64,000 bases of DNA. Origin: Streptomyces sp. TSRI0281 (GTDB lineage Bacteria > Actinomycetota > Actinomycetes > Streptomycetales > Streptomycetaceae). The notes under the pieces are model-generated. The model had not been told where the DNA came from. It searched no databases and saw nothing but the letters and a program-made list of their open reading frames with translations. Of this stretch, positions 8,422 to 17,531 are shown piece by piece; the stretch's first letter is position 1; each line of letters begins with the position of its first letter. Made by a program: the position numbers and the translations under genes. The stretch spans positions 252,759 to 316,758 of the forward strand of contig NZ_LWLE01000012.1 of assembly GCF_001905125.1 (NCBI RefSeq), read 5' to 3'.

Positions 8422-9087
8422 GTGTGGTTACTGAGACCCCCGGGTGTGTACCGGCCCCAAGCGGATACGTGGTTGTTGGTTCAGGCTCTGCGTGACGCCG
8501 GAATCCCTCATGGCGCACGAGTTCTCGATATGTGCACCGGTACCGGCGCGTTGGCCGTCGCGGCGGCCAACGCGGGGGCGGGACACATCACAGCCGTGGA
8601 CATCTCGCTCCGGGCCACCCTGGCGACGCGGTTCAACACCCGCGTACGCGGCCTCCCGGTCCGGGTCGAACGCCGCGACGCCCTGACATTCCCCGCCCGT
8701 CGGCAGTTCGACGTGATACTCGCCAACCCGCCGTACGTACCGTCCCCGCGGCGGGAGCTCCCCCGGAGCGGACCGAGCAGGGCCTGGGACGCCGCACGGG
8801 ACGGGCGGGCCCTGCTGGATCCCCTGTGCGCCAACGCCCCCAAGCTGCTCTCCAACGGCGGCATGCTGCTGCTCGTGCACTCCGCCGTGTGCGGGGTGGG
8901 CACCACGGTGGACCTGCTGCACGCGGGCGGACTGAAGGCCGCCGTGGTGGCCCGGCGGACCGTGCCCTTCGGCCCGGTCATGAACGGCCGCGTCGCACTG
9001 CTCCAGGACCAGGGAATGATCAGGGCGGGACAACGTCACGAGGAGCTGGTGGTGATCCGCGGTGACCGGCGGGACTCCGGAACGTAG
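8422..9087 (+). CDS. HemK/MTQ2-like methyltransferase
   Basis: SAM-dependent methyltransferase of 221 residues. Motif I is VLDMCTGTGALA (about 34-45), the acidic end of the second strand is AVD, and the catalytic NPPY (102-105) marks the N6-adenine/N5-glutamine class, the HemK2/MTQ2 branch. The N-terminus, LLRPPGVYRPQADT, is typical of that branch and supports the GTG start at 8422, although no good ribosome-binding site precedes it. Family members methylate Gln or Lys of proteins; a small-molecule substrate is also possible. It lies 39 bases after the EgtD-like gene and overlaps the CDGSH gene by 26 bases, so the three are probably one transcript. Confidence 0.85.
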   Translation: MWLLRPPGVYRPQADTWLLVQALRDAGIPHGARVLDMCTGTGALAVAAANAGAGHITAVDISLRATLATRFNTRVRGLPVRVERRDALTFPARRQFDVILANPPYVPSPRRELPRSGPSRAWDAARDGRALLDPLCANAPKLLSNGGMLLLVHSAVCGVGTTVDLLHAGGLKAAVVARRTVPFGPVMNGRVALLQDQGMIRAGQRHEELVVIRGDRRDSGT

Positions 9088-9445
9088 CGCGCAACCGGAA
9101 CGTGGCGCGCAACCGGAACGTGGCGCGCAACCGGAACGTGGCGCGCAACCGGAACGTGGCGCGCAACCGGGCCGGGAGCGGGAGCCGGACCGGGAGATGG
9201 GCTCGGAGGACGGCCCGCGCGACCGGGACCGGAGGCGGGTCACCGTCGTGCCCGGCGGACCGCTGCTCGTCGAAGGACCGGTCGAGATCGTGACCGGGGA
9301 CGGCCGGGCCGTCGTCTCGGACCGGTTCGTGGTCGCGTTGTGCGTCTGTCAGCGCACCCGGCGCCCACCGTTCTGTGACACCAGCCACCGCCGACGCGTT
9401 CGTCAGGCCCCGCAGGACAAGGCCGGGGGATCACCCCCCGACTGA
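9062..9445 (+). CDS. CDGSH iron-sulfur protein with repeat insertion
   Basis: Small [2Fe-2S] protein of 127 residues. The C-terminal half has the CDGSH pattern CVCQRTRRPPFCDTSH, which supplies three Cys and one His to the cluster. The preceding strip RRVTVVPGGPLLVEGPVEIV is the usual beta lead-in. Between the start and the domain lies a low-complexity stretch made of five AQPERG-type units coded by an 18-bp tandem repeat, which is unlikely to fold. GTG 9062 overlaps the methyltransferase gene. The 3' end overlaps the convergent iron-enzyme gene by 15 bases. Likely role: electron or cluster donor for an enzyme of this group. Confidence 0.85.
   Translation: MTGGTPERSAQPERGAQPERGAQPERGAQPERGAQPGREREPDREMGSEDGPRDRDRRRVTVVPGGPLLVEGPVEIVTGDGRAVVSDRFVVALCVCQRTRRPPFCDTSHRRRVRQAPQDKAGGSPPD
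9075..9170 (+). repeat. 18-bp tandem repeat inside CDGSH gene
   Basis: Four exact units of GCGCGCAACCGGAACGTG from 9087 to 9158, flanked by partial units. The period keeps the frame and codes AQPERG. A minisatellite, not CRISPR: there are no spacers. Confidence 0.95.
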
Positions 9446-10474
9446 GTGCTCGGGCAGCGGCCGGCGCAGAGATGTCGTACCGGTCCTCCAGGCGGTGAGC
9501 AGGTGGGCCGCCAGTCTGCCCTCCAGCAGCTCGGTGGCCGCGATGCCGAACACCACATCACCGGTGAGTTCGGGTTCCCGCCGGAGCAGGTCACCGATGA
9601 CATCGCGACGCAGTACCTGCTCGTGCACGGCGTCGGCTTCGACGTGCTCGGTGAAGAAGAGGGTGCACGCCGGGTCCGCGCCCAGCCGGTCCAGCGCCTG
9701 GGCGATCCGCTGCGCGCTCGGCGCCGTGCTGATCTCGGCCGCCGCGAAGTGACCGACCAGGGCGCCGCGCAGTCGTCGGTGCAGTCCGAACATCGACATC
9801 AGATTCACGATGGTGAGTGCGGGCGCCGGGACATCATCCGCATAGTGCAGATACGCGGCGGACAGCCCTGCCCCGACCAGGAGGTCGGCGAACATCTGCG
9901 CGTGCGCGTTCTCGGCGCGGCCCCCACCGAACTCGTCGAACTCGACCGCGACCAGGGACGCCTTGGCCTGCCCCTGCAGACGGGGAATGACCCAGGCATG
10001 TGGGTCGGCCTCCTTCAGGTGGTACACCGAACGGTGCGCGAAGTACTCACGTACCTGCCCCCAGTCGGCGGAGTCCCGAAGGAAATGCGAGACCCCGTCA
10101 CCGGGTACCGGCTCGACGAGCAACGCGTCCAGCGCCGCGGTGACGTCATCACCGCCACCGGCGTCCGAGCGCAACGCCGACAGGAACACACGCTCCAACA
10201 CGGCCCGGAACCTGAGCAGTTCCGGATCCCACTCCCACAGCGGGTCGACACCGGCGAAACCCCGGTAATGCAGCTCGTAGCAGGTGTGGAGAGCCAGCGT
10301 CAGATCCTCGCCGTACGGATCGATCCGCTCCACGTCGTGCGCCGGAAGCGGCTCCGGCGGATTCGCGGGGCCCTTCGCCAGTGCACTGACCACCGCTGCC
10401 GACAGCGGACCGCGGGGAACGGGTAACGCGGGGGTGAGGTGAGGCACAACTCCGGTGGCGGCGACGGGGGTCAT
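9431..10474 (-). CDS. Haem-oxygenase-like iron-containing redox enzyme
   Basis: Protein of 347 residues of the iron-containing redox enzyme family, a helical fold related to haem oxygenase and to di-iron N-oxygenases and desaturases (HDO group). The metal-ligand candidates are Glu and His in VAVEFDEFGGGRAENAHAQMF and in TLFFTEHVEADAVHEQ, plus a late Asp/Glu in GDVVFGIAATELLEGRL. Such enzymes oxidise amino acids, fatty acids or amines in natural-product pathways. ATG 10474 follows GGGAGAG. The gene is convergent with the CDGSH gene and overlaps it by 15 bases. Conserved pairing of such genes would suggest a shared pathway; the substrate is unknown. Confidence 0.82.
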   Translation of the reverse strand: MTPVAATGVVPHLTPALPVPRGPLSAAVVSALAKGPANPPEPLPAHDVERIDPYGEDLTLALHTCYELHYRGFAGVDPLWEWDPELLRFRAVLERVFLSALRSDAGGGDDVTAALDALLVEPVPGDGVSHFLRDSADWGQVREYFAHRSVYHLKEADPHAWVIPRLQGQAKASLVAVEFDEFGGGRAENAHAQMFADLLVGAGLSAAYLHYADDVPAPALTIVNLMSMFGLHRRLRGALVGHFAAAEISTAPSAQRIAQALDRLGADPACTLFFTEHVEADAVHEQVLRRDVIGDLLRREPELTGDVVFGIAATELLEGRLAAHLLTAWRTGTTSLRRPLPEHSVGG

Positions 10475-10738
10475 CGACTCTCCCAGCTCGATCGGATCAC
10501 GTGGATGTCATGCGCACGGTCGGTACGGACATATTCGCCCACCGCGGCCCCACACCGCCAGACGCCCTTCTCGGCCCGCTCCATCCACCTCCCCCATCGG
10601 AATCCGGAAAGCAGGTGACGGGCCGCTCGTGCGTCACGGAGGCTCAGCCCCCCGGGGTGCGGCAGCCCGCGCTCGTACGCGCGGGGCGTCGACGACCGCC
10701 CGGTGTGATCCCCGGCGGCCCCGGACGGGGGAGTCCGG

Positions 10739-11866
10739 TCAGCCCGGTCCGGCCGCCGTGCCCGTCTCCAACGCCCGGTACGAGGGTGAGTCCTCCGGGG
10801 CCGTCATGACGACCAGTTCGAGCGCCTGCGCACCGGGGAGCACGTACACCGTGTAGTCGAGCCGCAGGCGCCCCGCCACCGGGTGGTCGAGATCCTTGTG
10901 GCCGGTGCCCGGACCGCGTACGTCGTGATCCTCCCAGGCGGCGGCGAACTCCGCGCTGCGCGCGGCCAGTTCGGCCACCAGCCGGTTGCCCCGCACCTGG
11001 TGGGGATCGGCGGCCAGCGCGTCGCGCAGCCGGTGCGCATTGCCGCGGGCCACGGCGTCCCAGTCCACGAAGAGCTCCCGGGAGTACGGGTCGGCGTAGG
11101 CGAACCAGGCGAGGTTGCGGTGCGGGACGGACAGCGCGGCGAAGTCGGTGATCAGCCGGGCCGCCGCGTCGTTCCAGGCCAGCACGTCACGCACCGGACT
11201 GACGACATAGGCGGGCCACACCGTGGTGGTCCGCAGCAGGCGCAGCGTCGCCGCCGGAACGCGGAGGGGGTCCCCGGCCGCGTCGCCCCCGCTTTCGCCT
11301 CGCCGCGACGCGCGGAGGGTGAGGCGGTGCAGATGGCGTCGGGCGTCGGCGTCCAGGCGCAGCGCCGAGGCCAGGGAATCCAGGACCTCCGCCGAAGGGT
11401 GACGCTGGCGGCCCTGTTCCAGCCGGGTGTAGTACTCGGGGCTGATCCCGGCCAGCGCGGCGACCTCGGACCGGCGCAGACCGGGCAGCCTGCGCGCCCC
11501 GGAACGCGGCAGGCCCACGTTTTCCGGCGTCAGCCGGGCCCGCCGCGACCGCAGGAAGTGCGCCAGTTCGGGCAGCGGCGGCGCGGAAGTACCACGAGCG
11601 GAGGCCACGGCAGCGGAAGGCTCGGGCACGGAGGACACGGAAGGCACGGTCACGGAAAGGGCGGGACCGGAAGGCATGGCGCCGGAGGCCAGGGCAGCGG
11701 AAGGCACGGGACCGGAAGGCGCGGAGGGCACGGAAGGCGCGGCGCCGGAAGGCTCGGAAGGCGCGGCGCCGGAGTCCGCGGGGCCCTGCGTCGCGGGGGC
11801 AGAAGCGGCGCGCGCGGGTCCGGCCGCCGGGGCCGTTGCGTGCGAGGCCGGGGGTACGGGAGCCAT
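10739..11866 (-). CDS. XRE-family regulator with low-complexity N-terminus
   Basis: Helix-turn-helix regulator of 375 residues with the MmyB-like C-terminal sensor. The DNA-binding part is LRRSEVAALAGISPEYYTRLEQGR, and the C-terminal part holds the family strip AYVVSPVRDVLAWNDAA. Relatives usually start close to the LAHFLRSRRARLTPE strip, which here lies behind about 95 residues rich in Ala, Pro and Ser, coded by a GGAAGGC-rich DNA repeat. The upstream ATG 11866 is supported by a GATAAT -10 eight bases before it, which fits a leaderless message. If the true start is internal, the tail is untranslated. It is divergent from the MFS exporter, its likely target. Confidence 0.84.
   Translation of the reverse strand: MAPVPPASHATAPAAGPARAASAPATQGPADSGAAPSEPSGAAPSVPSAPSGPVPSAALASGAMPSGPALSVTVPSVSSVPEPSAAVASARGTSAPPLPELAHFLRSRRARLTPENVGLPRSGARRLPGLRRSEVAALAGISPEYYTRLEQGRQRHPSAEVLDSLASALRLDADARRHLHRLTLRASRRGESGGDAAGDPLRVPAATLRLLRTTTVWPAYVVSPVRDVLAWNDAAARLITDFAALSVPHRNLAWFAYADPYSRELFVDWDAVARGNAHRLRDALAADPHQVRGNRLVAELAARSAEFAAAWEDHDVRGPGTGHKDLDHPVAGRLRLDYTVYVLPGAQALELVVMTAPEDSPSYRALETGTAAGPG
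11615..11762 (-). repeat. GGAAGGC-rich degenerate repeat
   Basis: Eight copies of GGAAGGC (plus-strand reading) in 148 bases, at irregular spacing. They code the Ala/Pro/Ser-rich N-terminal region of the XRE regulator. Confidence 0.85.
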
Positions 11867-11874
11867 ATCGCCCG

Positions 11875-11880
11875 ATTATC
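11875..11880 (-). promoter_or_regulatory. -10 element of the XRE gene
   Basis: GATAAT on the minus strand, eight bases before ATG 11866. The spacing predicts transcription starting at or next to the start codon. No clear -35 element is seen. Confidence 0.5.
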
Positions 11881-12014
11881 TCCCCTCGCCCCGACCGGCG
11901 GCGCCCCCGAGGGTGGCCCTGCCGGGGCCACCCCCGACCGGTATCTGGTCCACCTGCTCCGACCTGCGAAGACTGTGCCCCGTCCGCATCGTCCACGCCT
12001 TTCGGAGCCCGTAC

Positions 12015-13397
12015 ATGTCCACCGCCCCCACACTCGGCCGCGCGCCGGTGGTGCCGAGGCACCTGCCCCTTCTCGTCCTGAGCGCCGCCGCCGGGCTCGA
12101 CGCCGGGAGCGTCGCCGTACTCAACAGCGCCCTGCCCTCACTGGGCGCCGCATTCGGCACCTCGGCGCAGAGCCTGTCCTGGGCGGTGACCGGCTACGCG
12201 CTCGCGTTCGCCGGACTGCTGCTCTGCGGCGGAGCCATGGCCGACCGCTTCCCACGGCGCCGGGTGCTGGTCGCCGGCCTGCTGATGCTGGTCGCCGGAG
12301 CCGTGCTCGCCTTCCTCGCCCCGGCCTTCTGGCTGGTCGCCGCGGGCCGCGTGGTGCAGGGCGCGGGCGCGGCGATCACCATGCCCGCCGCCACCGCCCT
12401 GGTCACCGAGCTGTACCCGGAGGGCACCGCCCGGTCGAGAGCGCTCGGCGTCTACGCGTCCGCGCAGGCGGGCTGCTACGGCGCCGGGCTCGTACTCGGC
12501 GGGGTGATCACCGACGCGCTGGGCTGGCGCTGGGTGTTCGTCCTGCAGGCGGCTGCCGCCGCGGTCACCGCCACGGCCGCCGTGCGGTGTCTGCCCACCG
12601 GCACGGTGGAACGGGCCCGCCGCCCCGACCCGGTCGGCGCCGGTGCCCTCATGGCGGCGATCGTCCTGCTCGTCCTGGGCGCCGACCTGGCGGCCCGGCC
12701 GGGTGACGGGATGTTCCTCGTCGCGTTCGGGTCCGCGGCGGTGGCGGGGACCGTGTGGTGGCGGCGCGGCCGCACCCGGTCCGCCGACGCGGTGCTCCTC
12801 GACCGGGCGCTGCTGCGCCTGGACGGCGTCCGGACCGCCGCGCTCATGGGGGCGGCCTTCTACTTCTGCGTGAGCGGTGCGCTGTTCCTGCTGCCGCTCC
12901 ACCTCCAGCAGGTGCGCGGCATGTCCGCCGCCGCCTCCGGCCTCGCCGTGCTGCCGGTCAGTATCGCCGTCACCTGCGCGGCGCTGGTGTCCGGCCGGCT
13001 GATCCCCCGCTTCGGTGCCCGCCCCGTCCTCGTCGCGGGCCTGCTGCTGACCGCGGGCGGAGTGCTGCTGTGGTGCCTGGCCGGGGCCCGATCCACTTAC
13101 TGGTGGCCGGTCTTCGCCGGGCTCGTCATCACCGGCATCGGGCAGGGGCTGTCCTTCCCCGCCATCAGCGTCACCGGTCTGAGAGGAGTTCCGGAAGCGG
13201 CCCACGGCACCGCGTCGGCGGTGACGGTCACCGCTCTGCAGATCGGCAGCGCCGTGGGCCCGACCGTGCTGGCCGCCGTGGCCGCCACCGCCGGGCACGG
13301 CACCCCCACACTCTCGGGCCACCACCTCGCGCACGCCGTGGCCGCGGGCGTCGTCCTGCTGCTCGGCCTGCCGACGGCCGCCCGGATCAAGCGATAG
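12015..13397 (+). CDS. MFS drug exporter (EmrB/QacA-like)
   Basis: Proton-coupled multidrug exporter of 460 residues with about 14 hydrophobic segments. Early motif: LDAGSVAVLNSALPSLG resembles the DHA2 motif (L-D-x-T-x-V-N-V-A-L-P). The loop ADRFPRRRVLVAG is the MFS motif A, and VVQGAGAAITMPAATALV follows as motif C-like. ATG 12015 has GGAG seven bases before. It is divergent from the XRE regulator, a common regulator/exporter arrangement, so expression is probably induced by the exported compound. The substrate is not predictable from sequence. Confidence 0.9.
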   Translation: MSTAPTLGRAPVVPRHLPLLVLSAAAGLDAGSVAVLNSALPSLGAAFGTSAQSLSWAVTGYALAFAGLLLCGGAMADRFPRRRVLVAGLLMLVAGAVLAFLAPAFWLVAAGRVVQGAGAAITMPAATALVTELYPEGTARSRALGVYASAQAGCYGAGLVLGGVITDALGWRWVFVLQAAAAAVTATAAVRCLPTGTVERARRPDPVGAGALMAAIVLLVLGADLAARPGDGMFLVAFGSAAVAGTVWWRRGRTRSADAVLLDRALLRLDGVRTAALMGAAFYFCVSGALFLLPLHLQQVRGMSAAASGLAVLPVSIAVTCAALVSGRLIPRFGARPVLVAGLLLTAGGVLLWCLAGARSTYWWPVFAGLVITGIGQGLSFPAISVTGLRGVPEAAHGTASAVTVTALQIGSAVGPTVLAAVAATAGHGTPTLSGHHLAHAVAAGVVLLLGLPTAARIKR

Positions 13398-13448
13398 TTC
13401 CGGGCTCGGAGGTGTTCCCTCCGGGGCCGGCGAGCGACAGCGACGGGC

Positions 13449-15971
13449 TCACCCCGTATGCGGTTCGTCCTCCGGAGGACCCGTACGAGGTTCGTCCTCC
13501 GGAAGGTTCTGCTCGGCCCAGATGATCTTGCCGTGGGCCGCGTACCGGGTGCCCCAGCGCGCGGCGAGCTGAGCGACGAGGAACAGGCCGCGCCCTCCCT
13601 CGTCCGTCGTCCGGGCGTGCCGGAGACGGGGCGACGTGCTGCCCGCGTCGGAGACCTCGCAGATCAGGACGGACTGGCGCAGCAACCGCAGGCGTACCGG
13701 CCCCGAGGTGTACCGGATCGCGTTGGTGACCAGCTCGCTGACGATCAGTTCGGTGGTCATCGCCAGCTCCGCCAGCCCCCAGGTCTCCAGTTGACGGGCC
13801 GCGCGGGCTCGCGTCCCGGCGACGGCCGCCGGTTCACTGGGTACGTCCCACGAGACGACCTGGTCGCTGCTCAGGGCGTGGGTGCGCGCGAGCAGCAGCG
13901 CGATGTCGTCGGGCTGCGGCACGGGAAGCAGCTGCTCGACGGCGCTGGTGCACAGTGTGTCGAGGGCAAGGCCGGGCCGGGCCAGGGCGCGGCCGAGCCG
14001 GGACATGCCGAGTTCGACGTCCCGGTCGGCGCCCTCGATCAGACCGTCGGTGTACAGCCCGAGCAGAGTGCCTTCGGGAAGTTCGATCTCCACGGCCTCG
14101 AACGGCAGCCCTCCCAGCCCCAGCGGCGGCCCCGCGGGCAGCTCGGGAAAGCTGACGTCGCCTTCCGGGGTGACGAGCACGGGAGGCGGATGCCCGGCGC
14201 GCGCCATGGTGCAGCGGCGCGTCACGGGGTCGTAGACGGCGTACAGACAGGTGGCGCCCAGCACCGTCGTGCTGGCGGGGCCCGCGGCCTCGTCGTCGGA
14301 CTCCTCCTGGCTCAGCCGGAGCACCAGATCGTCGAGGCGGGCCAGCAGTTCGTCGGGCGCCAGGTCCATGTCGGCCAGGGTCTGCACCGCGGTGCGCAAC
14401 CGGCCCATCGTCGCGGCGGCGCTGATGCCGTGGCCGACGACATCGCCGATGACCAGTCCGACCCGGGCGCCGGACAGCGGGATCACATCGAACCAGTCGC
14501 CCCCGACCCCGTCCTTCGCGTCCGCGGGCAGATAGGAGGAGGCCACGTCCAGGGCCGTTCCGCTGCGGAGCGTCTGCGGAAGCAGACTGTGCTGAAGCGT
14601 GAGCGCCGCCGTGTGTTCCCTGGTGTAGCGGCGGGCGTTGTCGACGCCCACCGCCGCCCGTGCCACCAGCTCGCGGGCCGGTGCCACGTCCTCCTCCGCG
14701 AAGGAGACCGGGTTACGCGACCGTAGGAACGTGGCGAGGCCCAGCACGGTGTCGCGGGCCCGCATCGGCACGCAGATGAGGGAGTGCAGCCCGAACTCCC
14801 GCATGCGCGCGGCCCTGGCGGGCTGATCCACGGCCCACATCGGACTCGTGGGGTCGAGTACCGGGATGAGCGCCGGCTCGCCGTCGATGAGAAAACGCGG
14901 ATCGTGCGGCGGGGGAGTGAAGTCCACCAGCTCCCCGATGCGCGCGACCGCCTCCGGGCAGCCCTCCCGGACCGAACACATGGCCGCCCGCCGCATCACC
15001 GGCCCGTCGGCCGCCCGCAGCGTCCTGGAAAGCCGTACCCGCTGCTCATCGGTGCTGACGACCGGCTCCAGAAGATCGACGAACACGAGGTCGGCGAAGC
15101 GCGGCACGGCGAAGTCGGCCAGCTCCTGAGCCGTCCGCAGCACGTCCAGGGTGCTGCCGATGCGGGCCCCGCCCTCATTGACGAGGGACAGCAGCCGCCG
15201 GGCGTTCCACCGGTCGGTGATGTCGAGGACGATGTAGCAGACGCCGGTGACGGTCCGCTCCTCGTCGACCAGCGGAAAGAACGAGGCCGAGTACGCGTGC
15301 GGGCGATGTGGATCGGCCCAGCTCCAGCCCTGGTACTCGTAGTCGGTGACCGGTGCGCCGGTTTCCACGACCTTCCGCATAAGCTCCTCGATACGGTCGG
15401 CCCCGAGCCCCGGCAGCACCTCGCTCATCCGGCGGCCCAGACGCTGCTCCCGGGGGACACCGCCCAGACGCTCCAGGGTGTCGTTGAGCCAGAGGTAGCG
15501 CAGCTCCGTGTCCAGCACCGCCATGCCGACCGGCGAGCGGGTGAGGAAGCCGTCCAGTACGGACTGGCGCATCGTCCACTGCGGTTTGCGCTCCGTGCCG
15601 GACACCAGGAAACACTCGCGGCCGTCGATCCGGAAGGACGCGGACACCCGCAGTTCCATGTCGATGCGTCGGCCGTCCCGGCACCGCACGGGAATCAGTC
15701 CGCTCCAGCCCGTCCCCGCCCGGCACCGCTCGGCGACACCCGCCGTACGGATGGGGTCCTCGGGGACCGCCAGCAGCATGGCCGCGGACCGGCCGGTCAC
15801 CTCGGCGGCGGAGTACCCGAGAAGGTCCTGTGCCCCCTGGGTCCAGCCGATGACCTTCCCGTCCCCGGCGATCACGGCCGTCGCGTCGTTGGAGGCGTCG
15901 AAGGGGCTCTGCGGGCCCGTGGAGGGCAGGGCGCCGGAGCCCGCGTCGGGCTGCTCAGCGGCGGCTGCCAT
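13449..15971 (-). CDS. PAS-PAS-GAF-PP2C phosphatase with HATPase tail
   Basis: Signalling protein of 840 residues. Domains in order: PAS (about 25-100, IAGDGKVIGWTQGAQDLLGYS), second PAS (about 140-260, ending in ITDRWNARRLL), GAF (about 270-450), SpoIIE-type PP2C phosphatase (about 460-680, GGDWFDVIPL and IGDVVGHGISAAATMGRLR), and a GHKL/HATPase domain (about 700-820, ELIVSELVTNAIRY and GGRGLFLV). The fused phosphatase and anti-sigma kinase-like domains suggest control of an anti-anti-sigma factor, as in partner-switching systems abundant in Streptomyces. The ATG at 15971 was chosen; GTG codons up to 12 bases upstream are alternatives. The last residues are a 9-residue unit repeated twice. 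Confidence 0.9.
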   Translation of the reverse strand: MAAAAEQPDAGSGALPSTGPQSPFDASNDATAVIAGDGKVIGWTQGAQDLLGYSAAEVTGRSAAMLLAVPEDPIRTAGVAERCRAGTGWSGLIPVRCRDGRRIDMELRVSASFRIDGRECFLVSGTERKPQWTMRQSVLDGFLTRSPVGMAVLDTELRYLWLNDTLERLGGVPREQRLGRRMSEVLPGLGADRIEELMRKVVETGAPVTDYEYQGWSWADPHRPHAYSASFFPLVDEERTVTGVCYIVLDITDRWNARRLLSLVNEGGARIGSTLDVLRTAQELADFAVPRFADLVFVDLLEPVVSTDEQRVRLSRTLRAADGPVMRRAAMCSVREGCPEAVARIGELVDFTPPPHDPRFLIDGEPALIPVLDPTSPMWAVDQPARAARMREFGLHSLICVPMRARDTVLGLATFLRSRNPVSFAEEDVAPARELVARAAVGVDNARRYTREHTAALTLQHSLLPQTLRSGTALDVASSYLPADAKDGVGGDWFDVIPLSGARVGLVIGDVVGHGISAAATMGRLRTAVQTLADMDLAPDELLARLDDLVLRLSQEESDDEAAGPASTTVLGATCLYAVYDPVTRRCTMARAGHPPPVLVTPEGDVSFPELPAGPPLGLGGLPFEAVEIELPEGTLLGLYTDGLIEGADRDVELGMSRLGRALARPGLALDTLCTSAVEQLLPVPQPDDIALLLARTHALSSDQVVSWDVPSEPAAVAGTRARAARQLETWGLAELAMTTELIVSELVTNAIRYTSGPVRLRLLRQSVLICEVSDAGSTSPRLRHARTTDEGGRGLFLVAQLAARWGTRYAAHGKIIWAEQNLPEDEPRTGPPEDEPHTG

Positions 15972-16151
15972 GCGCCTCACCACACTCTCTGGGATTCCAT
16001 GGTCCCGCTTCGGCCGGGAATGTGCACGAGCGTGGTCGTGGGCGGGGAGCTTCCCCCGTTCGGCGGCGTGACCGCGCCGTCCCCACACGCGTTGTCGTGA
16101 CGACGGGCACCGCTCGTCCCGCATTCCCCCGCGCTGGACCCGTGTGGGTGG

Positions 16152-16183
16152 ACGGCTCCGACTCCCGAGGGAGTCGGAGCCGT
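16152..16183 (-). terminator. Strong terminator after the GH26-like gene
   Basis: 15-bp perfect stem ACGGCTCCGACTCCC/GGGAGTCGGAGCCGT with a 2-base gap, starting 14 bases past the stop of the glycoside hydrolase. It separates it from the phosphatase gene downstream. Confidence 0.85.
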
Positions 16184-16196
16184 TTCCATGGGCGGG

Positions 16197-17375
16197 TCAG
16201 TAGCGCACGCAGATCCTGCGTTCCCTCAGCCAATGGCCGAACCAGTCGCTGAAGGGAAGCGTGACGCACCATCTGCGGGAACCCTGATCCGGCACGGCCG
16301 GGGTCGGGGTCGGCGGGACGGGCGCGGAGGGTGCCGGCGTCGGGGACGGGGTGGCGGGGCCCGCCGGTGCCGCCTGCCCGGTGAGCACGGAGCGGTACAC
16401 CCGTGCGGACTCCGGGTTGTCGGAGCATTGCCACACACCGTGCGGACAGTAGTCCGTGAGGGTCTGGTACACCGGATCGTGCTGGTCGATCCATGTGAGC
16501 ATGCGGCGCATGTACTCGGGATTGTCGCCGTTGCGGAACAGGCCCCACTCCGGATAGGAGAGGGGTTTGTTGTGCTCGGCCGCGAATTCGACGTGTTTCC
16601 GCAGTCCGTAGGGTGCGTTGATCTGGTCGTCGAAGGACTCGCCGGGGGGCTGGTCGTAGGAGTCCATGCCGATGATGTCCACCACGTCGTCGCCGGGATA
16701 GCAGTCGGTCCAGGGAATCGCGTCCCGCCCGCGGCTGGGGGCGAAGTCGAAACGGAATTGCTGGCCCGGCACCTCGCGCATGGCGGTGACGATGCGTTTC
16801 CAGTACGCCTTCCACGACGCGGGATCGGGGCTGCAGCGATGTGTGTACGTGGTGCCGTTCATTTCCCAGCCGAGCACGATCACCGTGTCCGGGATACCGA
16901 GGGAGACCAGTCGTCGGGCCAGCTTGCGGAAGTGCTCGTCGTATTCTCCGGCGGCCCCCGCGCGCAGCATGGTGCGGACCTCGGCGTCCGGGACGTGTTC
17001 CTCGTTCCGCTCCAGCATGGGAGTGTTGAGCACGAACATCCGGTTGTCCTTCGCCCGCCGCCAGTTCGCCCAGGAACGCAGGAATTCCGGTCTGCCCTCG
17101 ATGTTCACCCAGAGATCGCCCGGCAGATAGCTGTGCCCCGCGCGCAGCTCGGCGCCGCCGAGCCAGCGCGACAGGCCGGCCATTCTTCGTACGCCTGCGG
17201 GCCCGTAGTCCAGGTAGGCGCCGTGTGCGGTACCGCCCGCACCGGGCGCGCCCGGTGCGGCGCCGTCGACGGAGTCCCGGTTCGGCGGAGCCTGCCCGGC
17301 GATGCCGCCGCCGGCCAGGATGCTGAGCGCGACCGCCGCGGTGCACGCACTGATGAGACGGCGCTTTGCGGGCAT
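16197..17375 (-). CDS. Secreted GH26-like glycoside hydrolase
   Basis: Exported enzyme of 392 residues with a signal peptide. The (beta/alpha)8 barrel part resembles GH26 (mannanase/related). The acid/base candidate is Glu171 in VLGWEMNG, and the nucleophile candidate is Glu276 in LSYPEWG, about 105 residues later as in clan GH-A. IGMDSYDQPPG between them fits. A Pro/Thr/Ser-rich linker at about 335-367 leads to a short Cys-containing tail (RRWCVTLPFSDWF, RRICVRY) that may form a disulfide. GGAGGAG sits close before ATG 17375. Likely cleaves a beta-mannan or related beta-glycan outside the cell; exact substrate unknown. Confidence 0.78.
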   Translation of the reverse strand: MPAKRRLISACTAAVALSILAGGGIAGQAPPNRDSVDGAAPGAPGAGGTAHGAYLDYGPAGVRRMAGLSRWLGGAELRAGHSYLPGDLWVNIEGRPEFLRSWANWRRAKDNRMFVLNTPMLERNEEHVPDAEVRTMLRAGAAGEYDEHFRKLARRLVSLGIPDTVIVLGWEMNGTTYTHRCSPDPASWKAYWKRIVTAMREVPGQQFRFDFAPSRGRDAIPWTDCYPGDDVVDIIGMDSYDQPPGESFDDQINAPYGLRKHVEFAAEHNKPLSYPEWGLFRNGDNPEYMRRMLTWIDQHDPVYQTLTDYCPHGVWQCSDNPESARVYRSVLTGQAAPAGPATPSPTPAPSAPVPPTPTPAVPDQGSRRWCVTLPFSDWFGHWLRERRICVRY

Positions 17376-17531
17376 TACTCCTCCTGGCTCCGGGGGAACT
17401 CCGGCCGGTTCGACGATGTGGGGAGATTTTCATCATCGGGTACCACAGGGCCCGAAAAGAGTCATTGATGATTTCCGGCGTTTCGGCCGGTCCATTCAAG
17501 TGAATCTCGACCGGGAGGGTTTCGGCAGGGG

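Noticed and set aside
9075..9170. 18-bp array considered as CRISPR
   Set aside because: Units are contiguous without spacers and keep a reading frame.
13407..13423. Hairpin between the MFS and phosphatase genes
   Set aside because: Only a 6-bp stem with a 5-base loop; too weak to call a terminator.
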